From: Pomphorhynchus laevis
Taxonomy: Eukaryota > Acanthocephala > Palaeacanthocephala > Echinorhynchida > Pomphorhynchidae
Direction: 5' to 3'
Length of the DNA stretch: 64,000 bases
NCBI GenBank assembly: GCA_012934845.2
Contig: WNNJ02002384.1
Coordinates: forward strand, 186,001 to 250,000
Part shown: in pieces, positions 55,500 to 64,000 of the stretch
Position numbering within the stretch: the stretch's first letter is position 1
How the letters are laid out: each line of letters begins with the position of its first letter
The notes under the pieces: model-generated
Told to the model about the DNA's origin: nothing
Databases searched by the model: none
Seen by the model: the letters and a program-made list of their open reading frames with translations, nothing else
Program-made: the position numbers and the translations under genes

Positions 55500-56320
55500 C
55501 CAGTAACGAACTGTTACCATCTTCAGACTGCTAGTGTAATCAACACCATCAACAGCAGTTGATGGTGTTGATAAAACGAATAAAACAAATGAATAAAAAA
55601 CAAAATAAATTATACCAAAATTAAACCATGCTACGGAGGAGGAAAAAAATCCGTAATCAAAACGAAGGCGAGAAAGGAGGATGGAGTGGTCGACGATGTC
55701 AAAAACGGAGGGCAGGTAAAGGGAGATGATAACACTATATATAGCCCTTTCACGAGAAATGAGTAGGTCGTAGTAAACTTTATGCACGCGATTTTGGTGG
55801 AGTGATTAGAGCAGAAAGCTGATTGCAAAGGAGCGTACAGATTATATGAAGAGAGATAAACGTTAATCTGTGTTAGATGAGGCATTCTAAGAGCTTAGAA
55901 TGAGTAGGGAGAAGTGAACTGAGACGATAGCTAGAAGGAAGGGAGGGATCGAACAATTGTTTCTTAAGGAAGGGACAAACGATGGCGGATTTCCAGTGTA
56001 AAGGGAAGATACGACTGCGGATGGACGAGTTAAACAAGGTTGTGAGAAATGGGGATATCGATGAGCATATGGATTTAAGTTTGAAGATAGGGAAGGGATC
56101 GGCAGAGGATCGATAGGGATAATTTTGTTGGGCAAGGACATATGATACTTCAGCATGTGAGACAGGGATAAGATGAAAGAGTTTTGAGAAGATGATGCTA
56201 GGTAGGCAAGAATAAGATGGGATGATGACGGTGGTGGGCGGGAGCTACGTATACACTTTGATCTGTTGAAATGACGAATAATCATGGGATTGATGTTGCA
56301 AGACAAAGAAGCGCGATCAA
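55500..56320 (-). pseudogene. L2/CR1-like LINE RT fragment, degenerate
   Basis: On the minus strand PSFVPSLRNNCSIPP precedes a lost RPISN block. YLSSYNLYAPLQSAFCSNHS (about 55850) is RT2a. In a shifted frame YDLLISRERAIYSVIISLYL and then SVFDIVDHSILLSRLRF (motif A, about 55680) follow, then FDYGFFSSSVAWF. It ends before motif B. This fragment still has the region missing from the 19.7 kb copy. A 15-bp palindrome (55539-55572) marks its 3' break. Confidence 0.78.
55539..55572. repeat. Perfect 15-bp palindrome, 4-nt loop
   Basis: Arms atcaacaccatcaac (55539-55553) and gttgatggtgttgat (55558-55572) flank agca, at the broken end of the L2-like fragment. Confidence 0.92.
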
Positions 56321-56449
56321 GGATTGAGTTAAAAGTATGTTATGTTATAGAGACTTAAAGTTGAATGAATTGATGATTTAATGCTGTCATAAGGAGTTGC
56401 ATTTGGTACGTAGTAGGTTGAGATGAGGTAGGCGAAATATATACAGTTT

Positions 56450-56650
56450 TGAGTAATTTATTAGTCAATTCATAAAAATGACGTTTATTTTAAATTTCTA
56501 TTTTTTTATTTTAACTTGATTTAAATTATAGAAAATCTAAAAACAATTATTAATTTTATTATTTAATTATTAAATTTTGATTTAGCATTATTATGTTTTG
56601 TTTATTTTATAATTATATTAAATACGTAGACTCAGTTAGCTGATTTGATC
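56450..56650 (+). repeat. PLE 3' tail fragment
   Basis: attagtcaattcataaaaat to gtagactcagttagctgatt, nearly identical to the tail at 3760-3945. It lacks the structured core. Confidence 0.78.
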
Positions 56651-56985
56651 TGTATATTTGGCACAATCTTGTTCGTCATAGTTATATCAAATCCGCCAAT
56701 TGTGAAAGCATTACACGCCCTTAATAAGGTCAATCGATGTTTATAATGATTCAACATCGAGAGTGGCAAGTATCGAGTCTTTAGGTATCGATAGCTTTAT
56801 TTATTCGAACTTTCGAATAGATTCGTCTGTACTTGCTAAATAAGAGCTCCGTTCTCTCAAAATCGGGTGCAGTTCTCCATGTAAAAATTTCGCCATTCTT
56901 TCAGTTGATGTCCCTATGTCGTTTATGATTGGTCGGCCGGGGCAAGGGGATTTGTTTTTATGTATCTTAACGAAAAGATGCACAC
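56650..56985 (-). pseudogene. PLE RT N-terminal fragment (third PLE type)
   Basis: On the minus strand LFVKIHKNKSPCPGRPIIND then GTSTERMAKFLHGELHPIL is the PKIHK...RPI finger block typical of PLE RTs. It begins exactly at the junction with the plus-strand GIY-YIG at 56960-56985, so the element has been rearranged. Downstream sequence is degraded and has no catalytic motifs. Confidence 0.75.
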
Positions 56986-57382
56986 TCCCAGTGATCGACG
57001 ATGCAGGTGCTGCCTTGAAATGGCCACAACAAATTCATTTACAAGTCCGATAACATGCTTAAAATATAATGTCTGCGGACACAATAACTGCAAGAGCAAA
57101 GGACTAGTATATATGAACACGTGCAATGAATGTTCAAAGATATATATAGGACAGACAGGAGGACAAATGAATGTACGAGCTTTGACTCGAAGATCAGATA
57201 TAAAGTATAAACGAGCGAAGAATGACGGGGCAGCCAAACACTGCATAGAAAATGAAAACCATAAGATGGAAACGATAATTATTGAGGCAAATGTTCCTGA
57301 CACGGCTAAGCGTAAACAAAGGGAAATGTTTTGGATCGGACAACTTATGGCAGACCCACAATTAAATGTCAAAAAAAGTTAG
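56960..57382 (+). pseudogene. PLE GIY-YIG domain fragment (third PLE type)
   Basis: Open for about 140 codons. The PLE-type zinc-binding prefix CLKYNVCGHNNC is followed by KGLVYMNTCNECSKIYIGQT, the GIY-YIG core with its inserted CxxC. Then come a basic segment with RALTRRSDIKYKR, HCIENENHKMETIIIEANVP, and REMFWIGQL, where the conserved Glu of the fold is in place. The CGHNNC-KSKG-Y style resembles PLE nucleases of nematodes and related animals. It is isolated from its RT, which lies inverted next door. Confidence 0.75.
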
Positions 57383-57479
57383 AAAAAATAATTTACGCGA
57401 GTAAATATCTCTGCCATTATGTTGGATTAAGAAAAACAAACCAAAACACTTTACTCTTTACACTTTATTCTGTAACTAG

Positions 57480-57905
57480 TGTCATTATTTATTTATCGGA
57501 AAGTTATATATCAGAGGAAATACGTAATTCGCATGTATTTGATCTTGCTGCTATGTTAGGTCGGAATATGGAACGAAACCTGATAACATAGCGGTTCCTC
57601 CTTATGACCTCTAATCCTTATTCGAATGTATCGTATATTATTTATTTGTCAATTCATAAAAATTGATTTGTATTTTAAATTTAAATTTTAATTTAAATCA
57701 TTTAATTACAATCATTTATAATTATTTAATCATTTATCATTAATAATTATCAATCTTTATTTTTTAATAAATTTAAACAATAAAGCTAAACATCTTTATG
57801 GATGGATAATAAAACATGTTTTGTATTAGAATAAGATACTAGACAATCAAATTTCATCAGATGAAATGCGTCATTAAAATGCATTTGTCCCTGCTGCTAT
57901 GTAGA
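57480..57905 (+). repeat. Two PLE 3' tails in series
   Basis: 57505-57790 carries the hairpin (AAATACGT/ATGTATTT) and CTGCTATG with partner CATAGCGG. 57795-57905 restarts from tttatggatggataataaaa (end of RT) and carries the hairpin with a double change (AAATGCGT/ATGCATTT) before breaking off after ctgctgctatgtag. Confidence 0.75.
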
Positions 57906-58320
57906 ATTATTTGTAGAATTATTGTTTTAAATTATTGTAGAAACCTTAACAAATTTTAAACTTATTAATAAATAAATATGTTTAACACTCTTATAGTATT
58001 CAATAATATAAATTACTTTTAAATTACTTAAGACATAACTTGAAGAGCACATTTGAAGAAATATGAATGGGGCACCTCAACAAATTATATAACTATTCCG
58101 TTAGATGTGAACTATTACTACGCTACATTTTAAGTATTTCAAGTAGCTTTTAGATAATGTAATATTGAAATGCTCACAATGAGTGAGATTATTTGTTTAC
58201 AGCATATGGGTCGAGGCATTAAATAACACATTAAATACAACTCTTTAAATTATGTGCATTCTTTCATAGTTACAGTTTTAAGTTGACTTATCGAGAATCT
58301 GCTTGTAACTTGTTCCCTCA

Positions 58321-58369
58321 ATGGCGTCGCAGCCAAACCCGAATCCACATTCATTGATCTCTCTATCAG
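58321..58369 (+). CDS. Possible first coding exon (16 codons)
   Basis: ATG at 58321 (ctcaATGGCG) gives MASQPNPNPHSLISLS and meets TCAG|GTGTAA in phase 1. It is GC-richer than the flanks. It is not phase-compatible with the exon-like segment at 58586. Confidence 0.25.
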
Positions 58370-58585
58370 GTGTAATATTTTTCGTAAAGGAAATGTAACA
58401 AATCAATATTTAGTTCATGTACAACGAAAAAATGACAGACCTTAAAATTTGATCTTACTTTATCCATATTTGGTCGTATTCGATAATTAACAAATGTATG
58501 GAACATAAGGATATATGACGAATAGCCAAACATCATAAAAGAATATTGGAGTGAAGGTGGTAGTTCTTTATAGATCTTGTTTCAG

Positions 58586-58641
58586 CCTGCAACTGCCTTA
58601 AGCAGGGCAGCCCCCTGTCAGATGCTGCTGGATGACCCGTT
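58586..58641 (+). CDS. Possible internal exon (56 bp)
   Basis: Bounded by atcttgtttcag and GTAAGT, both strong. Open in one frame (PATALSRAAPCQMLLDDP). Its length and GC content stand out from AT-rich flanks. No family recognised. Confidence 0.33.
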
Positions 58642-58755
58642 GTAAGTTTAGTCTGAGTCAACTAAACTAGGTGGCGACACCGAAAAAGCAACGTTAAAAA
58701 TTATGGCTTAAAAGTTACATGTACTCAACCATATTGGAAAAATACGTAAGTACTA

Positions 58756-59890
58756 ATGATTTCAATTTCAGATCTTTTATATGTAACAGAAAATTGTATA
58801 GTTTGTGATGTTATAAATAATAATTGTATCGTAAGTAATACGACAAACAAATGTTTTTCATTAAATATTAATAATAATTGTAACTGCAATACCGCAGGTG
58901 TAGTGTATCTAATACAATGTACATGTGGATTGCAATATATAGGAAAAACATATCAAATGTTAAAAACTAGGTTTAGGCAACACATATATAATATACAGCA
59001 TAATAGTCAAACTATATTTCATAAACATATGAGATTAATAGGACATGATATTAAAAACTGTAAATTATTTATTTTAGAACATATTATCGAAGAAAACATT
59101 TCAATATTAAATCAAAAACTATTAGAAAAAGAAGATTTTTGGATTAAAACGCTTAATTCCATGTACCCATTAGGATTGAATGACGTGGTACAAGGAATTG
59201 GCAGAAGTAGTATAATACATAATAAACAACTATATTATAATAATCCGGTTAAACGCAAACCAAGAAGTCATGGTGATAAAAGGAATAGGAAAAATAGAGT
59301 TAAAAATATTAAAAAAGATATGTATATAAATGAACAATTAGAAATATTAAAACAACTTTTAAGAGATAATAAGCTAAAAGATCTTTATGTAAATATAAGA
59401 AGTTTTTCTAAAGATATCATATGTTCAATAAATCAAAGAATTAATTAACGAATATGATAGGTTGAGTTGTATAATAGACAGTTATTGTAATACAAAATAC
59501 TATAATCGTACAATAAATGTTAATAATAACAATAGAAAATATACATTAACCATAAACTTCATTAATAAATGTATAGATAACATAAATATAGCCGGACTTT
59601 TAAATAATTCTAAAAGTAAAGAAATAATAGGATCAGATTTAAGTAAATATATTCCTAAAATAAGGTATAAACTCCTATCACCATTAGGACGAAAAATTTG
59701 TAATTATAACAAAGAATTAAAATCAGTATGTAACGATAATATTAGAAACATCATAGAAACTGAATGCGATTGCAAAAGTCTTTATTTTGATAAAATAAAT
59801 GAACATATATGCACTCATAATCTAGAATTAATTGAAAATTGTGAATTAAGAAAGCTGCTATCAAAATTTGTAATTATAATAAAGAATTAA
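58756..59890 (+). pseudogene. Naiad-like PLE, N-terminal GIY-YIG endonuclease and CxC linker
   Basis: The first ORF, 58756-59448, has a cysteine/Asn-rich start, then CNCNTAGVVYLIQCTCGLQY and IGKTYQMLKTRFRQH, the GIY-YIG core with its CxC insert and the R...H residues. FHKHMRLIGHD and LLEKEDFWIKTLNSMYPLGL carry the later His and Glu. After NDVVQGIGR a basic tail follows. The second ORF, 59462-59890, has NIAGLLNNSKSKEIIGSDL, LLSPLGRKICNYNKELK, a CDC linker motif and HICTHNLELIENCELRKLL. N-terminal nuclease, CxC linker and a separate RT downstream match the Naiad clade of PLEs. A stop/frameshift lies at 59447-59462. Confidence 0.8.
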
Positions 59891-59949
59891 AATTTATATG
59901 TTATGATATGAATTGTCAACAAATATGTACTGTCAACAAATAATCAATC

Positions 59950-61446
59950 AAAACTTGTTTCTCTTATGCACTTCTGCGCTTGTGATTGTTTGGAAGTTAC
60001 GAGTACAATCTACTCGGCATAGCTTGGTGATGTCTTGAGGACCTTGTACTCCGAATACATCGTGAAATCATTCTACATAATTTGATACTTAGGTTTGGGA
60101 GAAGCTTTGAAATTTATCGTAAATACTGACCCATTTCTTTGTGATTGAAGCATGTCAATCCGCTGTGGCAAATGATTGGCTTCTTTGACAGAACCACAAC
60201 AATGAGAACATAAAACTGGTATGAATAAGGCATGTCCGCATTGACATAAACTAAGGTCATTTTTCTGTAGAAGGTCATATCTCGTTGCTAATGCATTTTT
60301 GAATTCGATATTATTTAATCTCGTATTTATTTCATTCGTCGGGTAAACATTAAGCTAGTAAGACGAACCTTTTTTTGATAAATGTTGAAGAGCAGTTTTC
60401 ATACTTGTATCAGAAACAAGAGCAATATTCGATAGTTCGGAGTTTTCTCTGTTTTGTACTACGAGTAGCATTCAGCACCGTAACTTGATGCCGATTTAGG
60501 TCGGTGCCTAGAATGGCATCTAGTCAATGAGCACATAGCCTTCTGAATGAGAAATATTATATGTCTAAACAATTATAATCTCTGATGCCAATTCCCCTAT
60601 TTCGAAAAAAACAATTTAAAAACACATCAAAGGATGTTGTCTTCAAGAAGATCTATTTCGAATCTTTCTTTAAAAATTCCTTTATAGACTTTAGAATGGG
60701 ATCGATCCACTCATTCCTGCATAATCTCGAACGCTATATGCAAGTCAATTAGTGCTAAATTGATCGAGTAAGAGCAGCGTAAGCAACTTAAGCATCATTT
60801 AGGCTAATTTCAATAAGTCACTTTAAGTTCTTGTTCATTCTCGACCACTTTGATTGTATGATTTCCGTGATTTAAGCATTTGCGTAAGGCGGGCTTCTTC
60901 CTATAAGATATCGTATTCTCCTTTAATTTAGTTGTTTATGCGCCGAGCCATCAAGTTTTTTATTTTTTATAATTAGATTTTTTACATCTCTGAAGTTGCA
61001 GCTGGCAAATAACACGATCCTTCATGAATTGTTGTTTTTCGATGCAGATTCAAATACTTGGACAAGTAGGTTAATAAAAGTTTTCGACTTTGAACATCGT
61101 GGAAGTCTGAAGAGATTGGGTTTACACAAGACGACTTCGTTAAATATAGACTCTATTACATGATTTTCCACAAGCGATGCCGATTGTTGGATTAATGTTG
61201 GACAAGGAGTAATGTATAGCGCAAGGCTATATGAAGCTTTCTGATGATCATTTATTGTATCTACGACTTTATGATTGAGAGTATTAGCCGTTGTCAGTAA
61301 ATGCGAATTACAATCATTTACATAAGGACTATTTCGTTTCTAGCATCTCGGTGCCGTACAGTTTATGCAAACCTCATTTGCCTTTTTACATTTGCAACTT
61401 TGACAAACGGCAGAGGGGCCCTTGCATGAACAACATTCGAGATACA
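59950..61446 (-). pseudogene. CxC-RT-nuclease retroelement, copy 5 (internally deleted)
   Basis: On the minus strand the ORF start at 61446 gives MYLECCSCKGPSAVCQSC, then KCKKANEVCINCTAPRC, an intact CxC module. Near 60915 EEARLTQMLKS matches the LLEARFLQ region before RT. Near 60300 EFKNALATRYDLLQKNDLSL then CQCGHALF is the pre-knuckle and a damaged zinc knuckle. The RT catalytic blocks are gone, since the whole copy is half the expected length. It appears to sit inside the Naiad-like PLE (pieces at 58.8-59.9 and 61.6 kb). Confidence 0.75.
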
Positions 61447-61589
61447 TAATTGATATTAGCTTATAGAATTGTGTGTTTGAGCTTATAATCAGACCGATTG
61501 TCTATATTATTGTATATATTATCTCTCTTAGTTTTTTGCGTGTATACATTATGTTTAATAAAAATTAAATAATAATAAAATTTACAATT

Positions 61590-61880
61590 CTTTATATGAT
61601 GACTTAAATTCTTACTTAAGTAAGCTGATTAATAACGAAAGCTTAAATGCATCTAAAATTAAAATTTGGAAAAATTATATTTTTGATAAAATTAAAAAGA
61701 AAACGAAAATAATAAAAAATTACAAAAGGAAAGATAAAATTAATAAAGAGATGCATACAGAACTTACCAAATTAAAGGATTGCTATATAATAACAACTAT
61801 TGATAAAGCTAGTAATGACTGTTTTCATATGCAAAAAGTATAATCATGAGATACTGATGAAAGAAGTTAATTAACATGAC
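61590..61880 (+). pseudogene. Naiad-like PLE RT N-terminal fragment
   Basis: DLNSYLSKLINNESLNASKI, then KIWKNYIFDKIKKKTK, and EMHTELTKLKDCYIITTIDK then ASNDCFHMQK. The last block matches the PLE RT start (PADKAS.N..F.CK type). It ends at a frameshift near 61843. In the right order and orientation it continues the element at 58756-59890. Confidence 0.7.
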
Positions 61881-61904
61881 TTAAATTTTAACGCAAGATG
61901 AAAA

Positions 61905-61945
61905 AGGAATAGTAGCCGAAACCTGATGAGTATTTGCAGTAATTC
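61905..61945 (+). repeat. PLE 3' tail remnant
   Basis: gtagccgaaacctgatgagt matches the core segment ggccgaaacctgatag of the tail. The rest is lost. Confidence 0.45.
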
Positions 61946-61949
61946 AGAT

Positions 61950-62725
61950 GCGAAATGTTGAGTATACACGCTTTTGACGAACATATTTTATTCGAAAGCA
62001 ACTTGATATTTATTCAGCCTTTCGTATGCGAAATAACAAATTGACGGGTTTTATAATGTTTGATTTTGACAAGCTTTTATTTATAAGTGCAATTTGAATG
62101 AGGAAAATATTGTAAAACAATTAAAGACATGACATCTTTGAATTTAAAAATCTGATATTTTTTAATTATTGCGTGAGTTTAGACTATTATAACTTTTCAA
62201 ACTTTCTTGGTTTGAAAAACAATTGATAAATTAAATTCGATTTTCTAGCAGCAAAATAATTGCTTTGTTAAACGTTGAGTTCTTGGCGCATTCGTTTCAA
62301 CTTGGATATATTGCGTAGTGTAATTTGAAATTCTAATGAGTTTAGTGAGTTTAGACTATTTTAATATAATTATTTTAAAATGGCATGAATATTCAAAAAT
62401 ATTGAAGATAAATTATTATAATACACTATCCACCTTATATTTGGTAACAGATTAAGTCTGAGTTTTACTTGGTTTTCCAAAGATTATGTGCATTTTACAT
62501 AAATGAGTAATATAAATACTTGGAATATGGATCAATACTTAAATCTCGGCTATATTTAGTATGATCGTCAATGTAGTGCTTTGTGGTAGATCACAAGCTT
62601 TTAATCTAAGTAGTCTTCGAATACAATTATAAGATACATCGGTGGAGTGGTGTACAGCTTCAGTTTAAATTTGCTTTAGACTGACTAAAGGAATACGTTG
62701 CGTGCTCAGTTTTACTAATGTCAAG
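61950..62725. other. AT-rich intergenic DNA, no gene seen
   Basis: No ORF of note. The phrase tgagtttagactatt occurs twice (62173 and 62346). Confidence 0.4.
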
Positions 62726-62729
62726 GTTT

Positions 62730-62801
62730 ATACTTTTATACATGAACAAGCAGGTAGTAAATGTGTGATCCAGAACCAATTTACATTTCTGGATTTAAAG
62801 T
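62730..62801 (+). repeat. Dispersed repeat, copy 2 (partner 50926-50998)
   Basis: caggtagtaaatgtgtgatc and cagaaccaatttacatttct. See 50926-50998. Confidence 0.75.
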
Positions 62802-63060
62802 CAATCACTTTCCTATTGTAGTAGTAAGCTACGAAATTCACTTAGCTTTTCCAGAGTCTATATAATTCTTGACCTGTCACCAGTAGAACGTGATGCTTAC
62901 AAACTCTCCGTGCCTAACTCAATGAGAAATGAAACACTGACCGTTCCTCTACTTTCATTATACGTAACAATAGGGCTATACGAACTCGTCAACTGAAAAC
63001 AAGCCTAGACAATAACAACATTACGAGTTTATCCAGCTCCAACATTTGACTATCGAAGCC
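62802..63060. other. Unassigned DNA before the minisatellite
   Basis: Less AT-rich than the flanks and open for stretches, but nothing recognised. It may be unique host sequence bordering the array. Confidence 0.35.
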
Positions 63061-63067
63061 TTAAAAT

Positions 63068-64000
63068 CCAGTAAATCCTCCAGTCAATAATCCAGTAAAT
63101 CCTCCGGTAAATCATTTAGTAAATCTTCCAGTAAATCGTCCAGTAAATCCTCCAGTAAAACATTCAGTAAATGTTTCAGTAAATCCTTTAGTAAATCCTC
63201 TAGTAAATCCTCCAGTAAATCCTCCAGTAAATCCTCCAGTAAATCCTCCAGTAAATCGTCCAGTAAATCCTCCACTAAATCCTCCAGTATATGTTCCAGT
63301 AAATCCTCCAGTAAATCTTCCAGTAAATCCTTCAGTGAATCCTCCAGTAAATCCTCTAGTAAATCCTTCAGTAAATCCTTCAGTAAATCCTCCAGTAAAT
63401 CCTCCAATAAATCCTCCAGTAAATCCTCCACTAAATCCTCCAGTATATGTTCCAGTAAATCCTTCAGTAAATGCTTCAGTAAATGGTTCAGTAAATGCTC
63501 AAGTAAATCCTTCCTAAATCCTCCAGTAAATCCTCGTAAAACATTCAGTAAATGCTTCAGTAAATCATTCAGTAAATCCTCCAGTAAGTCCTCCAGTGAA
63601 TCCTCAAGTAAATCCTCCAGTAAATCCTTCAGTAAATCCTCCAGTAAATCCTCCAGTAAATCCTCTAGTAAATCCTTTAGTAAATCCTCCAGTAAATCCT
63701 TCAGTAAATGCTTCAGTAAATGGTTCAGTAAATGCTCAAGTAAATCCTTCCTAAATCCTCCAGTAAATCCTTCAGTAAATGCTTCAGTAAATCATTCAGT
63801 AAATCCTCCAGTAAGTCCTCCAGTGAATCCTCAAGTAAATCCTCCAGTAAATCCTTCAGTAAATCCTTCAGTAAATCCTTCAGTAAATCCTCCAGTAAAT
63901 CCTCTAGTAAATCCTTCAGTAAATCCTCCAGTAAATCCTTCAGTAAATGCTTCAGTAAATGGTTCAGTAACTGCTCAAGTAAATCCTTCCTAAATCCTCC
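63068..64000. repeat. 12-bp minisatellite (CCAGTAAATCCT), runs off the window end
   Basis: About 78 units with frequent variants (tcagtaaatgct, ctagtaaatcct). A distinctive variant block (aaatggttcagtaaatgctc) recurs at 63481, 63718 and 63957, giving a higher-order period of about 238 bp. Because the unit is a multiple of three, one frame reads PVNP repeats on plus (63065-63517 free of stops) and another LLED repeats on minus. Frame-breaking variants such as tcctaaatcc argue against coding. Confidence 0.95.

Noticed and set aside
61915-61965. A second hammerhead candidate: CTGATGA followed by a 7-bp stem with 8-nt loop and GAAA
   Set aside because: The stem II fit is good, but no stem I can form: the base before CTGATGA is C and the base after the would-be cleavage site is also C. 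The segment is a mutated PLE 3' tail (gccgaaacctgatag in other copies), so the match is coincidental.
63084-63517. LLED-repeat and PVNP-repeat proteins on opposite strands
   Set aside because: Both result from a 12-bp minisatellite. Neither has a start context, a splice context or a continuing frame through the array.
1-64000. CRISPR arrays, prokaryotic operons, Shine-Dalgarno sites, tRNA or rRNA genes
   Set aside because: The direct repeats present are microsatellites, minisatellites or retroelement tails without spacer structure. Genes are eukaryotic with introns, and no cloverleaf or rRNA core was found by eye. A tRNAscan or Rfam run would settle the RNA question.

Overview
The window is eukaryotic and AT-rich, almost certainly from an invertebrate animal. 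It has split genes with very short introns (55 bp in a PDHA-like gene at 36.3 kb, 52 bp in an unknown gene at 37.1 kb), metazoan-type host proteins (an MBOAT1/2-type lysophospholipid acyltransferase and an RWDD4-like protein), and a dense load of animal-type retroelements. I cannot name the species.

Most of the recognisable sequence is retroelement debris, often nested or inverted. Four groups dominate. (1) A single-ORF reverse transcriptase family with an N-terminal cysteine-rich CxC-type module, a YADD RT, a zinc knuckle and a C-terminal nuclease-like domain is present five times: 9.5-11.4 kb (-), 17.3-18.4 kb (-), 26.5-29.5 kb (+), 51.3-54.3 kb (+) and 60.0-61.4 kb (-). The 51.3 kb copy is nearly intact. 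(2) Penelope-like elements (PLEs) of at least three kinds occur: a Naiad-like type with N-terminal GIY-YIG (58.8-59.9, 61.6, 25.9 and RT fragments at 6.4, 16.1-17.0 and 37.8 kb), a canonical type at 41.2-42.3 kb, and another at 56.7-57.4 kb. The 3' tail of the first type is dispersed about 15 times and carries a hairpin supported by covariation plus a predicted pseudoknot. (3) APE-type LINEs occur: CR1-like at 1.3-2.9 kb and 44.5-47.6 kb, L2/CR1-like at 13.9-15.7, 17.05, 19.5-23.7 and 55.5-56.3 kb, and an R1/I-like copy broken by inversion at 12.4-13.8 kb. (4) Foldbacks: a 317-bp inverted repeat at 7.43-7.74 kb carries a hammerhead-ribozyme-like core, and many short near-perfect palindromes have 3-6 nt loops.

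Host genes occupy the gaps. The clear ones are the 3' exons of pyruvate dehydrogenase E1-alpha (36.1-36.4 kb, -), an RWDD4-like gene (43.75-44.29 kb, +) and MBOAT1/2 (49.07-50.62 kb, -). A phase-consistent three-exon gene end lies at 37.0-39.3 kb (+), with a PLE inside its last intron. Isolated exon-like ORFs bounded by splice consensus lie at 8.05, 18.66, 19.05, 24.52, 30.96, 48.57, 58.32 and 58.59 kb.

The window ends in a 12-bp-unit minisatellite (63.07-64.0 kb) with a roughly 238-bp higher-order period. The strongest unusual signals are the repeated CxC-RT-nuclease family, the same cysteine-rich module in the ORF1 of an unrelated APE-type LINE, the hammerhead-bearing foldback and the structured PLE 3' tail.
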